Source of the DNA: Subsaxibacter sp. CAU 1640
GTDB taxonomy: Bacteria > Bacteroidota > Bacteroidia > Flavobacteriales > Flavobacteriaceae
Direction of reading: 5' to 3'
DNA length: 64,000 bases
Assembly: GCF_023156585.1 (NCBI RefSeq)
Contig: NZ_JALNMI010000005.1
Span: 248,001 to 312,000 of the forward strand
Shown: positions 34,631 to 43,000 of the stretch, one piece after another
Layout of the letters: the number at the start of each line of letters is the position of its first letter
Position numbering within the stretch: the first letter of the stretch is position 1
Notes under the pieces: generated by a model
What the model saw: the letters and a program-made list of their open reading frames with translations, nothing else
Database searches by the model: none
Told to the model about the DNA's origin: nothing
Position numbers and translations under genes: made by a program

Positions 34631-35803
34631 TTAATCTTCAATTCTGTTTTCGTCAAATGATGATGGCAATAGTTTTGGAATGAACTTTACAAAGAGAGGC
34701 AAAAGAATGGCACCACCTGGCAGCATAAATATGGCAAGACTTGGAATGGACTTGATGATGTCTAGCAACTGTTCATTTACCTTTTTTTGTTCTTCAGGAG
34801 AAAGCGTCTTGGTTGTGGATTTAGTAAGTAGGTACATCAACTCTTTGCTTTCTCTCAATTCCTTTAAAAGACGTTTACTGTTTCTATTTATTAGTTTTAT
34901 GACCATTTTACTCGAATTGTCATAAAAACTTTGGGCAAGATTTTTTTTGGTCAACAATGGGATTTGGTCTTTATTACTGATGTAAAATATGTTGATGTCA
35001 TTAATGGCGTGCAATATGACTTCTTCTTTCAACTCTAAATCGTTTCCTAACTGATTCAAAAACTCAAGTTCTTTGTGGTCAATCTCCTTATCCGTCCACG
35101 AAGCCATACAGGCGATGTCTAAAGCATAATATTTTTCTAATGGATTCTGGATATATTTTATTACATCATTATAAGTGGTATTTTCAGCATATTGATAACG
35201 AAGCGATGATTCAAAAAGTTTGATGAGACTCTCATCATATTTGGTTTTATTGGTTTTCAGTTCGAATAAAGTAAGAGCAATTGTTTCAATGGTCAATTCC
35301 ATATCCTTTAAATAAGTGTCAGAAATGGAACTAGAAGATAAATACTTTTGATATGCCAAAATATCTATAAATAACAGAGCATTTGTGATAAAATAGCTGA
35401 AGTTTTTGGTCAATAAATTATCGTCAATATGAATCCTTTTATTGATAATGCCCTCCAGCAACATTGATGATTGTTTTTTACCCAATAGCCCTTGGATAAA
35501 CGATTCTTTATATTCTTCGATGGCATTATAGAATTGGATGACGGATTCTACAAAATTCTTCTCTGAAGATTGTGAATTATGTATATAAAGAAGTGCCAAA
35601 ATATGATTCACCTTACATAATTCTTCATCGGTCCAATCATTTTTATCAAAAACTTCATGCACAACAGCTACATTATTTCCATAGATGTAACCGCTCAACT
35701 TTAGATGATGATAAAAAGTATTGATTGGTAGTTGAAGAAAAGTTTCGTTTTTGGAAACGTCTTTGAGAAGTTTTTTTATCCAGCCGTCAGCAGAAGGATT
35801 CAT
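34631..35803 (-). CDS. LETM1-related (biofilm-associated type) protein
   Basis: 390 residues. The C-terminal part (MVIKLINRNSKRLLKELRES, then LLDIIKSIPSLAIFMLPGGA and LLPLFVKFIPKLLPSSFD) matches the LETM1-like segment seen in Flavobacterial proteins annotated as LETM1-related biofilm-associated, with one hydrophobic stretch near residues 360-376. The middle (about 215-285, ALDIACMASWTDKEIDHKELEF) looks like a TerB-type helical domain. Probably membrane-associated; its role is unproven. It is separate from the ligase operon by 246 bp. Confidence 0.75.
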   Translation of the reverse strand: MNPSADGWIKKLLKDVSKNETFLQLPINTFYHHLKLSGYIYGNNVAVVHEVFDKNDWTDEELCKVNHILALLYIHNSQSSEKNFVESVIQFYNAIEEYKESFIQGLLGKKQSSMLLEGIINKRIHIDDNLLTKNFSYFITNALLFIDILAYQKYLSSSSISDTYLKDMELTIETIALTLFELKTNKTKYDESLIKLFESSLRYQYAENTTYNDVIKYIQNPLEKYYALDIACMASWTDKEIDHKELEFLNQLGNDLELKEEVILHAINDINIFYISNKDQIPLLTKKNLAQSFYDNSSKMVIKLINRNSKRLLKELRESKELMYLLTKSTTKTLSPEEQKKVNEQLLDIIKSIPSLAIFMLPGGAILLPLFVKFIPKLLPSSFDENRIED

Positions 35804-35935
35804 TTTGTTATAAAAAGTTTTGGCAAAGATACTTTTAAAAAGGTTTATGGTGAAAATGCCACATTTATAATTTTAACATTTTTTACAAAACTGCATCGGC
35901 ATTAAGTACGTAGGTATTTTAAAACTCGAAACTTA

Positions 35936-35943
35936 TAGTTTTG
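35936..35943 (+). promoter_or_regulatory. Candidate promoter -7 element of an RNA gene
   Basis: TAGTTTTG fits TAnnTTTG on the plus strand. No gene starts downstream before 36219, where a strong plus-strand terminator lies. Confidence 0.35.
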
Positions 35944-35946
35944 ATT

Positions 35947-36219
35947 TTTGTTTGAATTAGCTGAAAAATAAGGCTTTAGGGGTTTTGATTTGGTAATGAA
36001 TTCGCATTCAAGGCCTTATTTTTCTTTTAATAAAAAAATATAATGAAAAATCTAGCTGTTAATTTAGAGGGAATTGACTGATTAGTTGCTAACAAAAAGA
36101 ATTTCGCTTGAATCCTACATTCAGCGACAAGAAACCACGAGTGTGGTGGTAGTTTTTTTAGAGTTTTTTGTTAGTGGAAGGTGTCTAATTGTACTATGCA
36201 ATTGGGCACTTTCTTTTTT
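35947..36219 (+). ncRNA. Candidate structured non-coding RNA with own terminator
   Basis: In the 501-bp gap 35804-36304 there are nested helices: GAAAAATAAGGC (35963-35974) with GCCTTATTTTTC (36013-36024); CTAACAAAAA (36089-36098) with TTTTTGTTAG (36165-36174), extended by three G-U pairs; inside it an 8-bp stem with one bulge, CGCT(T)GAAT with ATTCAGCG; and ACCAC/GTGGT. A 14-bp terminator stem, AAGGTGTCTAATTG (36178-36191) with CAATTGGGCACTTT (36199-36212), has three G-U pairs that only pair in a plus-strand RNA, followed by a T-tract. No coding frame fits. RNA family not recognised. Confidence 0.5.
36178..36219 (+). terminator. Plus-strand intrinsic terminator of RNA candidate
   Basis: 14-bp stem with a 7-base loop and TTCTTTTTT tail. 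The G-U pairs give it a direction: it works on the plus strand but would have A-C mismatches on the minus strand. Confidence 0.75.
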
Positions 36220-36250
36220 CTAATATTTAAGACTCACAAAATAAGTTTAT

Positions 36251-36284
36251 AAAAAAACCACTTCGGAAGTCCAAAGTGGCTTTT
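36251..36284 (-). terminator. htpG terminator
   Basis: Read on the minus strand, CCACTT pairs with AAGTGG across a 10-base loop, with flanking A and T tracts extending the stem around a single-base bulge, ending in seven T. It lies about 20 bp after the htpG stop. Confidence 0.75.
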
Positions 36285-36304
36285 AAATATATAATTGAAG
36301 GGGA

Positions 36305-38215
36305 TTATTTGATCATCTCGTAAGAACGTTTTATGAATTCACTCAATTCCTTACCTTTCAATAAACCTTGAGAAAGTCTTGCCAAGTCGAGACTTTGAGA
36401 AATCAATCGTTCTTGTTTTTTCTTTGTTTTGGTATTCAAAATTTCGCCCACTAGTTCTGAATTAGTATTCACTACAAGATTGTACATCTCTGGAAAGTTA
36501 CCCATTCCGAACATTCCACCGCCACCAGTAGCTTGCATTTCTTTCATACGACGCATAAATTCTGGTTGCGTGATGATAAACGGTGAAGCGTTGCTATCCA
36601 TAGCTTCCAATTGTACCATAAACTTTTCTGATGGAATGACTTCTTTCAAAACGTCTTCAAGCTCTTTTTTCTGCTCATCAGATAGCTTCGAAATCTTGGT
36701 GTCTTCTTTTTTGATGAGGTTATCTATATGGTCTGCATCCACACGGGCGAATGAAATGTTCTCTTTGGATGTTTCCAGTTTTTGCATCAAATGGCTCACA
36801 ATCGGCGAATCGAGCAACAACACCTCATATCCTTTCGCTTTTGCAGCTTCAATGTAGCTGTGTTGTGCATCTTCGTTTGAAGCGTAAAGAATTACGGTTT
36901 TGTTATCTTTATCTGTTTGGCTGTCCTTGATTTTTTCAATCAATTCATCCCAAATGTAATGTTTGCCATCAACTGTTGGATACAATGCAAAAGCATCAGC
37001 TTTTTCAAAGAATTTATCTTCTGACAACATTCCGTATTCGATAACTATTTTGATATCGTCCCATTTCTTTTCAAAATCTTCGCGATTTTCATTGAAAAGC
37101 GATTTCAATTTATCGGCAACTTTACGAGTAATGTAAGATGAAATCTTTTTCACGTTGCCATCAGCCTGAAGGTACGAACGCGAAACGTTCAAAGGAATGT
37201 CTGGTGAATCGATAACACCACGTAGCATCGTCAAGAATTCTGGTACAATGCCTTCAACATTGTCAGTAACGAACACTTGATTTTGATACAATTGAATTTT
37301 ATCCTTTTGAATGTTTAAATCATTCGTCATTTTAGGGAAATATAAAATTCCCGTTAGGTTGAATGGATAATCCACATTTAAATGAATGTTGAATAATGGT
37401 TCCTCAAATTGCATAGGATACAATTCTCTGTAGAACTCTTTATAATCTTCATCTTTTAGATCCGTTGGTTGTTTTGTCCAAGCTGGATTTGGATTATTGA
37501 TGATGTCATCAACAGTGATTTTTTTGTGAGGTTCTTTAGTTTCCTTTCCATCTTTGTCTTGTATGGTTTTTGGTTCAAAGTCTGGGTCGTTGATCTCCTT
37601 GGTTCCAAACTTGATTGGAATAGGCATAAACTTATTGTATTTCATCAACAAACCTCTGATTTTTGATTCTTCCAAGAACTCGGTTGAATCATCAGCAATA
37701 TGAAGGATGATTTCTGTGCCTCTGTCAGTTTTGTCAGAAGGTTCAAGTGTAAATTCTGGAGAACCATCACAAATCCAATGCGCAGCTGGTTCATCTTTGT
37801 AAGATTTGGTGATGATTTCAACTTTATTGGCAACCATGAAAGCTGAATAAAAACCTAAACCAAAATGTCCGATGATGCCTGCATCTTTTCCAGCATCTTT
37901 GTATTTATCCAAAAACTCTTCTGCTCCAGAAAAAGCGATTTGATTGATATATTTTTCAACCTCTTCTGCAGTCATACCAATACCTTGGTCGATGATGTGA
38001 AGTTTTTTACCTTCTTTATCAATTTTAACTTCGATCATTGGCTTGCCATATTCAACTTTAGCTTCGCCAATGCTGGTCAAATGTTTAAGTTTTAAGGTTG
38101 CATCAGTCGCATTACTGATAAGCTCGCGCAAGAAAATTTCGTGGTCACTGTAAAGAAATTTTTTAATCAGCGGAAAGATGTTTTCTACCGAAACGTTGAT
38201 ATTTCCTTTTGTCAT
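36305..38215 (-). CDS. htpG: Molecular chaperone HtpG (Hsp90)
   Basis: 636 residues from ATG 38215 (MTKGNINVSVENIFPLI); a frame extending 32 codons upstream is hydrophobic, non-homologous and lies in the promoter region. The GHKL ATPase motifs are present: EIFLRELISNATDA, DQGIGMTAEEV, IGHFGLGFYSAFMV and GTEIILHI. The middle domain includes NVSRSYLQ with the catalytic Arg. Full-length chaperone for stress-damaged proteins, cytosolic dimer. Repeated TGACA boxes upstream may carry heat control. Confidence 0.97.
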   Translation of the reverse strand: MTKGNINVSVENIFPLIKKFLYSDHEIFLRELISNATDATLKLKHLTSIGEAKVEYGKPMIEVKIDKEGKKLHIIDQGIGMTAEEVEKYINQIAFSGAEEFLDKYKDAGKDAGIIGHFGLGFYSAFMVANKVEIITKSYKDEPAAHWICDGSPEFTLEPSDKTDRGTEIILHIADDSTEFLEESKIRGLLMKYNKFMPIPIKFGTKEINDPDFEPKTIQDKDGKETKEPHKKITVDDIINNPNPAWTKQPTDLKDEDYKEFYRELYPMQFEEPLFNIHLNVDYPFNLTGILYFPKMTNDLNIQKDKIQLYQNQVFVTDNVEGIVPEFLTMLRGVIDSPDIPLNVSRSYLQADGNVKKISSYITRKVADKLKSLFNENREDFEKKWDDIKIVIEYGMLSEDKFFEKADAFALYPTVDGKHYIWDELIEKIKDSQTDKDNKTVILYASNEDAQHSYIEAAKAKGYEVLLLDSPIVSHLMQKLETSKENISFARVDADHIDNLIKKEDTKISKLSDEQKKELEDVLKEVIPSEKFMVQLEAMDSNASPFIITQPEFMRRMKEMQATGGGGMFGMGNFPEMYNLVVNTNSELVGEILNTKTKKKQERLISQSLDLARLSQGLLKGKELSEFIKRSYEMIK

Positions 38216-38275
38216 GATATATATGTTTATATTAAATTTTAATGATTTTTCCTGTAAGGACAAAAAAAGTACCAA

Positions 38276-38299
38276 TGACAAAAATGTGACAAACTGACA
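38276..38299 (-). promoter_or_regulatory. Repeated TGACA boxes upstream of htpG
   Basis: Three TGACA copies at 38276-38280, 38287-38291 and 38295-38299 (TGTCA on the htpG strand) lie 61-84 bp before the htpG start, in the divergent region shared with the FabH-like gene. They may be sites for a stress regulator. Confidence 0.4.
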
Positions 38300-38405
38300 T
38301 TTTTGGGTCAAAATTTTATGAACATTGCATTATTCATTAACTTGAGAAGCTTATTTTTACGTCATTCACAATGAATAAAGCTTATATTTATTAAAACTAA
38401 TAAGG

Positions 38406-39416
38406 ATGTACAATTCTAAAATAATCGGTTTAGGGCATTATGTGCCTGATAATGTGGTCACCAATGATGATTTATCCAAGCTTATGGATACTAATAATGA
38501 ATGGATTCAGGAACGAACAGGTATCAAAGAGCGTCGTTGGGTAAAACCAAATTCTGATGATACAACAGCAACCATGGGTGTCAAAGCTGCAAAAGTAGCT
38601 ATTGAGAAAGCTGGCATCGATAAAGATGATATAGATTTTATTGTGTTCGCTACTTTGAGTCCTGATATGTATTTTCCTGGCCCTGGAGTACAGGTTCAAC
38701 ACGCCTTGGACATAAAAACTGTAGGCGCCATCGATATCAGAAATCAATGTTCCGGATTTGTGTATGGCTTGTCGGTCGCGGACCAATTCATCAAAACTGG
38801 CATGTATAAAACCGTTCTGGTTATTGGTAGTGAATTACATTCTCGTGGTTTGGATAAAACTACCAGAGGAAGAGGAGTATCTGTGATTTTTGGTGATGGA
38901 GCGGGAGCAGCAATTTTGACCAGAGAGGAAGATACATCCAAAGGGATTTTATCTACACATTTACACTCACAAGGAGAACACGCCGAAGAGTTGGTTGTTA
39001 AGGCTCCAGGAATGGGCACACGCTGGGTAACTGATATTTTAGAGGATGATGATGCCAACGATGAAAGCTATTTTCCATATATGAATGGTCAATTTGTGTT
39101 CAAAAATGCGGTGGTTCGCTTTAGTGAAGTCATAATGGAGGGTTTGATAAAAAATAATTTGAAGAAGGAAGATATCGATATGTTGATTCCTCATCAAGCC
39201 AATTTAAGGATTGCACAATTCATTCAGAATAAATTTGGGTTGAATGATGACCAAGTATTCAACAATATCCAAAAATATGGAAATACCACAGCAGCTTCCA
39301 TTCCAATCGCTTTAACGGAAGCTTGGGAAGAAGGCAAAATAAAAGATGGTGACAGTGTAGTACTGGCGGCTTTCGGCAGTGGTTTTACTTGGGGAAGTGT
39401 GATTATCAAATGGTAA
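38406..39416 (+). CDS. 3-oxoacyl-ACP synthase III (FabH-like)
   Basis: 336 residues. Opening KIIGLGHYVPDNVVTN, the RTGIKERRW loop, catalytic Cys115 in DIRNQCSGFVYGL, His in LIPHQANLRI and Asn in KYGNTTAAS give the Cys-His-Asn triad of KASIII enzymes, which condense acyl-CoA with malonyl-ACP. A small Ser/Gly-containing end (AAFGSGFTWGSVIIKW) is standard. The acidic LEDDDANDESYFPYMNG insert suggests a member with different acyl specificity than housekeeping FabH, which usually sits beside plsX and is absent here. Divergent from htpG. Confidence 0.9.
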   Translation: MYNSKIIGLGHYVPDNVVTNDDLSKLMDTNNEWIQERTGIKERRWVKPNSDDTTATMGVKAAKVAIEKAGIDKDDIDFIVFATLSPDMYFPGPGVQVQHALDIKTVGAIDIRNQCSGFVYGLSVADQFIKTGMYKTVLVIGSELHSRGLDKTTRGRGVSVIFGDGAGAAILTREEDTSKGILSTHLHSQGEHAEELVVKAPGMGTRWVTDILEDDDANDESYFPYMNGQFVFKNAVVRFSEVIMEGLIKNNLKKEDIDMLIPHQANLRIAQFIQNKFGLNDDQVFNNIQKYGNTTAASIPIALTEAWEEGKIKDGDSVVLAAFGSGFTWGSVIIKW

Positions 39417-39423
39417 AATGAAA

Positions 39424-39938
39424 AAAATCCGAAACATAAATGCTTCGGATTTTCCTACTATTAATCAACTTAACTAACACTTAAACTAATTAACTATTAA
39501 AACTTATCACTTATTATTAGACGTTGAAATCTTTTATTTATTATACTGATTTTCAACTTTAACTATCAATTAACATAACAATAGAAAACCCGAAGAACTT
39601 CTTCGGGTTTTCCTCTTTTGCTATCAATCAACTTTAATCAAATTATTAGGGCATTTATGAAGTTGATAGGTTATTAGTCGGTAGATATAAAATTCGATTA
39701 CGCTCAAAAATCAACTTTAACACAGTTATAACAAAAGTCCGAAGCAAACGCTTCGGACTTCATATATAAAACACTTTGTAGGACTGAACTTTAATTAAAA
39801 AAGAAGGCTAATTCAAATTAATTTAAATTCGTTAGGAGTGCTTATATAAAAGACGGGTCAGAATTAACTTTATTACAGTTGTTTAAAAACTTTAACACTT
39901 TTTGATTAAAAACCCGAAACGGTGAAGCTTCGGGTTTT
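39424..39938. repeat. Four serial terminator-like hairpins between convergent genes
   Basis: The 584-bp gap 39417-40000 contains four related stem-loops: 39424-39453 (TCCGAA...TTCGGA), 39585-39611 (11-bp stem AAAACCCGAAG), 39735-39760 (11-bp stem AAGTCCGAAGC) and 39909-39938 (10-bp stem AAAACCCGAA). Centres are about 150-176 bp apart. Each later stem is preceded by a TTAACTTTA or CAACTTTAAC stretch, giving a repeating unit of spacer plus hairpin. Only the first is needed for the FabH gene and only the last for the receptor gene on the other strand. No reading frame or promoter element is evident inside. Confidence 0.8.
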
Positions 39939-40000
39939 CTATTCGATAACCAAACATTAACACTAACCATCAACTATTATGTTAGCTATCAAATGTAATT

Positions 40001-42487
40001 TTACATAAAGCCTCCGCCTCCAGAGGCTTCATTGTCATCTCTATTTTTTCGCTGTAAAGCTCTGTATTTGTTGCCTCCAAAACGATACGAGAAACCAATA
40101 TTCCATGCATTGCTTTCCCAATTAAACTGTCCTACTTGTGGTGTAGGTCTATCGCCTTCAAACTCAAACTTCATAGTGTTGAAAATGTCACTGTAGTTGA
40201 AGCTAAATGTTGCTCTCTGGTCTTCCATAAAGGAATAGCGCAGTCCTGTATTGACCATAAACATTGGTTTTCTGTTGAATTGCAGCCCTTCTTCGCGTCC
40301 ACGATACATTCCAAAAATAGATAGATTGAGTTTTTTAGTGACGCTGAAATTATTGAACATTCTAAAATTATAAACCACATTGTCCGCTTCGACGGTTTGT
40401 CTAATGATGTCGTCTGCAGTTGCAACTTCTGTTGGAACGGTCAATACCTCTGCAATACCTTTTTGTTTTCTTGAATAAAGGTCAAAACTTGCATTGAAAT
40501 TCCACCATTTGGTAGGCCTCATATTTCCACTTAATTCCAATCCAAAAGCAGTGGTATTGTCAAAATTATCATAGGTCAAGATATTCTTATTGACATCCAA
40601 TCGGTCGATAAACACGGCTCTATTAATTTCATCTTCCACAATTCTGTAAAAAACACCTGCTGTGATGGAACCTTTTTCAAGTTTTCTGGTATAATTCGCC
40701 TCCATAGAGTTGGTGAATTGTGGCTGCAATTCTGTATTTCCAAAAGATGAGATAAGCGGTGTGCTCCATTCTCTAATGGGATTCACTTGTTGCAGACCTG
40801 GTCTATCGACACGGCGACTGTAGCTTACTTGATATGAATTTTTTTCACTAGGATTATATGTAACAAAAACCGATGGATATACCTGAAAGTAATCATTTTC
40901 AAAAGGAACTATATCTGTAGAATTTTCAAGAGTTCTTACGGCATTCGCATCTTCCATAACACTTTCGGCTCTTAAACCTACTTGATAACTCCACTTCTCA
41001 AAAGTTTTGCCATATGTGGCATATAATGAATAGATATCTCTTTTATAATCAAAATCAGTTTGAGGCGTTGGGATATATTCGTCTCCGTTGTTTGGAATAT
41101 TGTCCTGATTTTCGTTTACAGAAAGTCCTGTTGAAGAATAATCGATTTTTGTGTCAAACAATCTAGCTTCTCCACCAAATTCCAATTTCGCTTTTTCAGA
41201 TAACGGGTTGACATAATCCACATTGATTGTGGTTTGATCTCTCTCTGTATCAACGAAATCTTGATAGTTCGGAGGAAAAGAGAAATTTACAAAGCTGAAA
41301 TTAGAGTCTTCATTTTGTTCAAACACATTATAGTCAACTTCAACATCTAGTTTTTCGCCTTCTTTCTTGAACTTATGATTGTATACCGCATTATATTGAG
41401 ACGAAATATTATCTGCGACGTTATCAAACAATTGATATTGCAATGGTTCGTCTACGTATTCTACTGTTGTTAAACCAGTAGCTTTACCATCATAAATATT
41501 CTGATTTGTAAAAAACGAAATAGTGTTGTTGTCATTCATATAAAAATCCAATCCAACTTTATATAAGTGCGATTTGTTGTTGTTGAAGAAATTGAAACCT
41601 TGCACAGAATTATCATCTAGACGTTCGATAGTACCAAAGTTGTCATATTTACCTGTATTGTTTCCATAGTTACCATAAAGATTGAACTTTCCATTTCGGT
41701 AATTTACATCGACAGAACCATTGAATTTTGCATAAATTTCTTTTGTGAGGCCCAAATTTACGTTGCCATTAAATCCAATATTGGTGTTCTTGTGAAGAAT
41801 GATATTGATGATACCACTCATTCCCTCTGGATTGTATTTGGCTGAAGGATTGGTAATCAATTCAATTTGTTTTATGGAGCTTGATGGTATTTGTTTGAGG
41901 AGTTGCGCTACAGGAACATTTGATAGTTTCCCGTCGACCATAACTCTTACATTTTCATTTCCTCGAAGACTGATGTTCCCTGTTTGTTGGTCGACGTTTA
42001 CAGACGGCAGATTGTTCATAATATCTGAAGCTGATGCACCAGCAGTTGTCAAGTCTTTTCCTATAGTTATAACCTTTCTGTCTACCTTTTGTTGAATAGT
42101 ACTGACTTCGGCTACAACGGTCACTTCATCTAAACTCGCAACATCTTCTTCCAGAAGAATATCTCCTAAATTGATATCATAACTCTTATTCCCAATTTCA
42201 ATAGCTTTTGATATAGTTTTAAAACCTATATATTGAATGCTTACAGTAACTTTTCCTTCTGGAATTTTCTTGATTTCAAATGTTCCGTCATCTTTGGTAA
42301 TTCCTCCAGTAATGGTCTCATTGGAAGAAGATTTAATAATGACATTTACGTAAGGAAGCGGCTCGTTTAAAGAGGCATCCATAACACGTCCAGAAACTGA
42401 ACCATCTCGAAGGTCTGTTTGAGATGGTGGTTGCGCGTTCATGATAATTGAAAACATAAACGCACACAAAAGAATAATTTTTTTCAT
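40001..42487 (-). CDS. TonB-dependent outer-membrane receptor (CarboxypepD_reg-like type)
   Basis: 828 residues from ATG 42487; a frame 12 codons longer precedes the signal peptide (MKKIILLCAFMFSIIMNAQ). Residues about 30-110 are a carboxypeptidase-regulatory-like beta-sandwich (SGRVMDASLNEPLPYVNV, GTFEIKKIPEGKV). A plug follows (LDEVTVVAE, MNNLPSVNVDQQTGNISLRG, IIDNIL-type SGIINIILHK), then a long barrel with many Tyr/Asn loops, ending FGGNKYRAL... and a Gly-rich GGGGFM tail. It takes up an unknown ligand or resembles the outer-membrane beta-barrel-3 family. No SusD partner adjoins it, so it is probably not a polysaccharide-utilisation receptor. Confidence 0.85.
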   Translation of the reverse strand: MKKIILLCAFMFSIIMNAQPPSQTDLRDGSVSGRVMDASLNEPLPYVNVIIKSSSNETITGGITKDDGTFEIKKIPEGKVTVSIQYIGFKTISKAIEIGNKSYDINLGDILLEEDVASLDEVTVVAEVSTIQQKVDRKVITIGKDLTTAGASASDIMNNLPSVNVDQQTGNISLRGNENVRVMVDGKLSNVPVAQLLKQIPSSSIKQIELITNPSAKYNPEGMSGIINIILHKNTNIGFNGNVNLGLTKEIYAKFNGSVDVNYRNGKFNLYGNYGNNTGKYDNFGTIERLDDNSVQGFNFFNNNKSHLYKVGLDFYMNDNNTISFFTNQNIYDGKATGLTTVEYVDEPLQYQLFDNVADNISSQYNAVYNHKFKKEGEKLDVEVDYNVFEQNEDSNFSFVNFSFPPNYQDFVDTERDQTTINVDYVNPLSEKAKLEFGGEARLFDTKIDYSSTGLSVNENQDNIPNNGDEYIPTPQTDFDYKRDIYSLYATYGKTFEKWSYQVGLRAESVMEDANAVRTLENSTDIVPFENDYFQVYPSVFVTYNPSEKNSYQVSYSRRVDRPGLQQVNPIREWSTPLISSFGNTELQPQFTNSMEANYTRKLEKGSITAGVFYRIVEDEINRAVFIDRLDVNKNILTYDNFDNTTAFGLELSGNMRPTKWWNFNASFDLYSRKQKGIAEVLTVPTEVATADDIIRQTVEADNVVYNFRMFNNFSVTKKLNLSIFGMYRGREEGLQFNRKPMFMVNTGLRYSFMEDQRATFSFNYSDIFNTMKFEFEGDRPTPQVGQFNWESNAWNIGFSYRFGGNKYRALQRKNRDDNEASGGGGFM

Positions 42488-42637
42488 TTTTTGATTGATA
42501 GTTAGTGCCATGAGGTCGGTCAAAGCAAGTTAATTTTAATACAACTGATTAGGTTGTTACTTCATAGACGCTTAAATTTGAATCGTGTTACTCTTTTTAA
42601 CAGAACTTAACACGCTTTTAACATAGCTTACTATTTT

Positions 42638-43000
42638 ATGAAAAAGAAAACATTGGTTTTTGGAGCCTCAACAAATCCAAGCAGATATTCTTATTTAGCA
42701 ATTAATAGATTGGTAAATAACGGTCATGAAGTCGTGGCATTTGGCTTGAAAGAAGGAACGGTTGCAGGGACTTCGATTGATATCTCATTGCAACAATATA
42801 ATGATGTTGATACCATAACACTTTATATGAATCCGCAACGTCAGAAGGAATTTTATAAGTATTTAGTTTCATTGAAGCCAAATCGGATCATCTTTAATCC
42901 AGGAACAGAAAATCCCGAATTCTATAATATATTGAAGGAACATGGTATTGATTACGAAGTGGCTTGTACACTAGTGCTTTTAAGCATTAATCAATATTAA
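42638..43000 (+). CDS. CoA-binding domain protein (YccU-like)
   Basis: 120 residues with the Rossmann opening KTLVFGASTNPSRYSYLA, the GHEVVAFGLKEG strand-loop and IIFNPGTENPEF. This is the small CoA_binding_2 family, which binds CoA-type nucleotides. Its 3' end overlaps the symporter gene on the opposite strand by 14 bp. Function unknown beyond ligand binding. Confidence 0.88.
   Translation: MKKKTLVFGASTNPSRYSYLAINRLVNNGHEVVAFGLKEGTVAGTSIDISLQQYNDVDTITLYMNPQRQKEFYKYLVSLKPNRIIFNPGTENPEFYNILKEHGIDYEVACTLVLLSINQY

Noticed and set aside
38216-38311. Longer HtpG start with 32 extra codons
   Set aside because: The extra part is hydrophobic, not in the family, and covers the promoter boxes.
39417-40000. 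CRISPR-like array of hairpins
   Set aside because: Units differ in spacing and the stems are of terminator type with T-tracts; no identical repeat is present.
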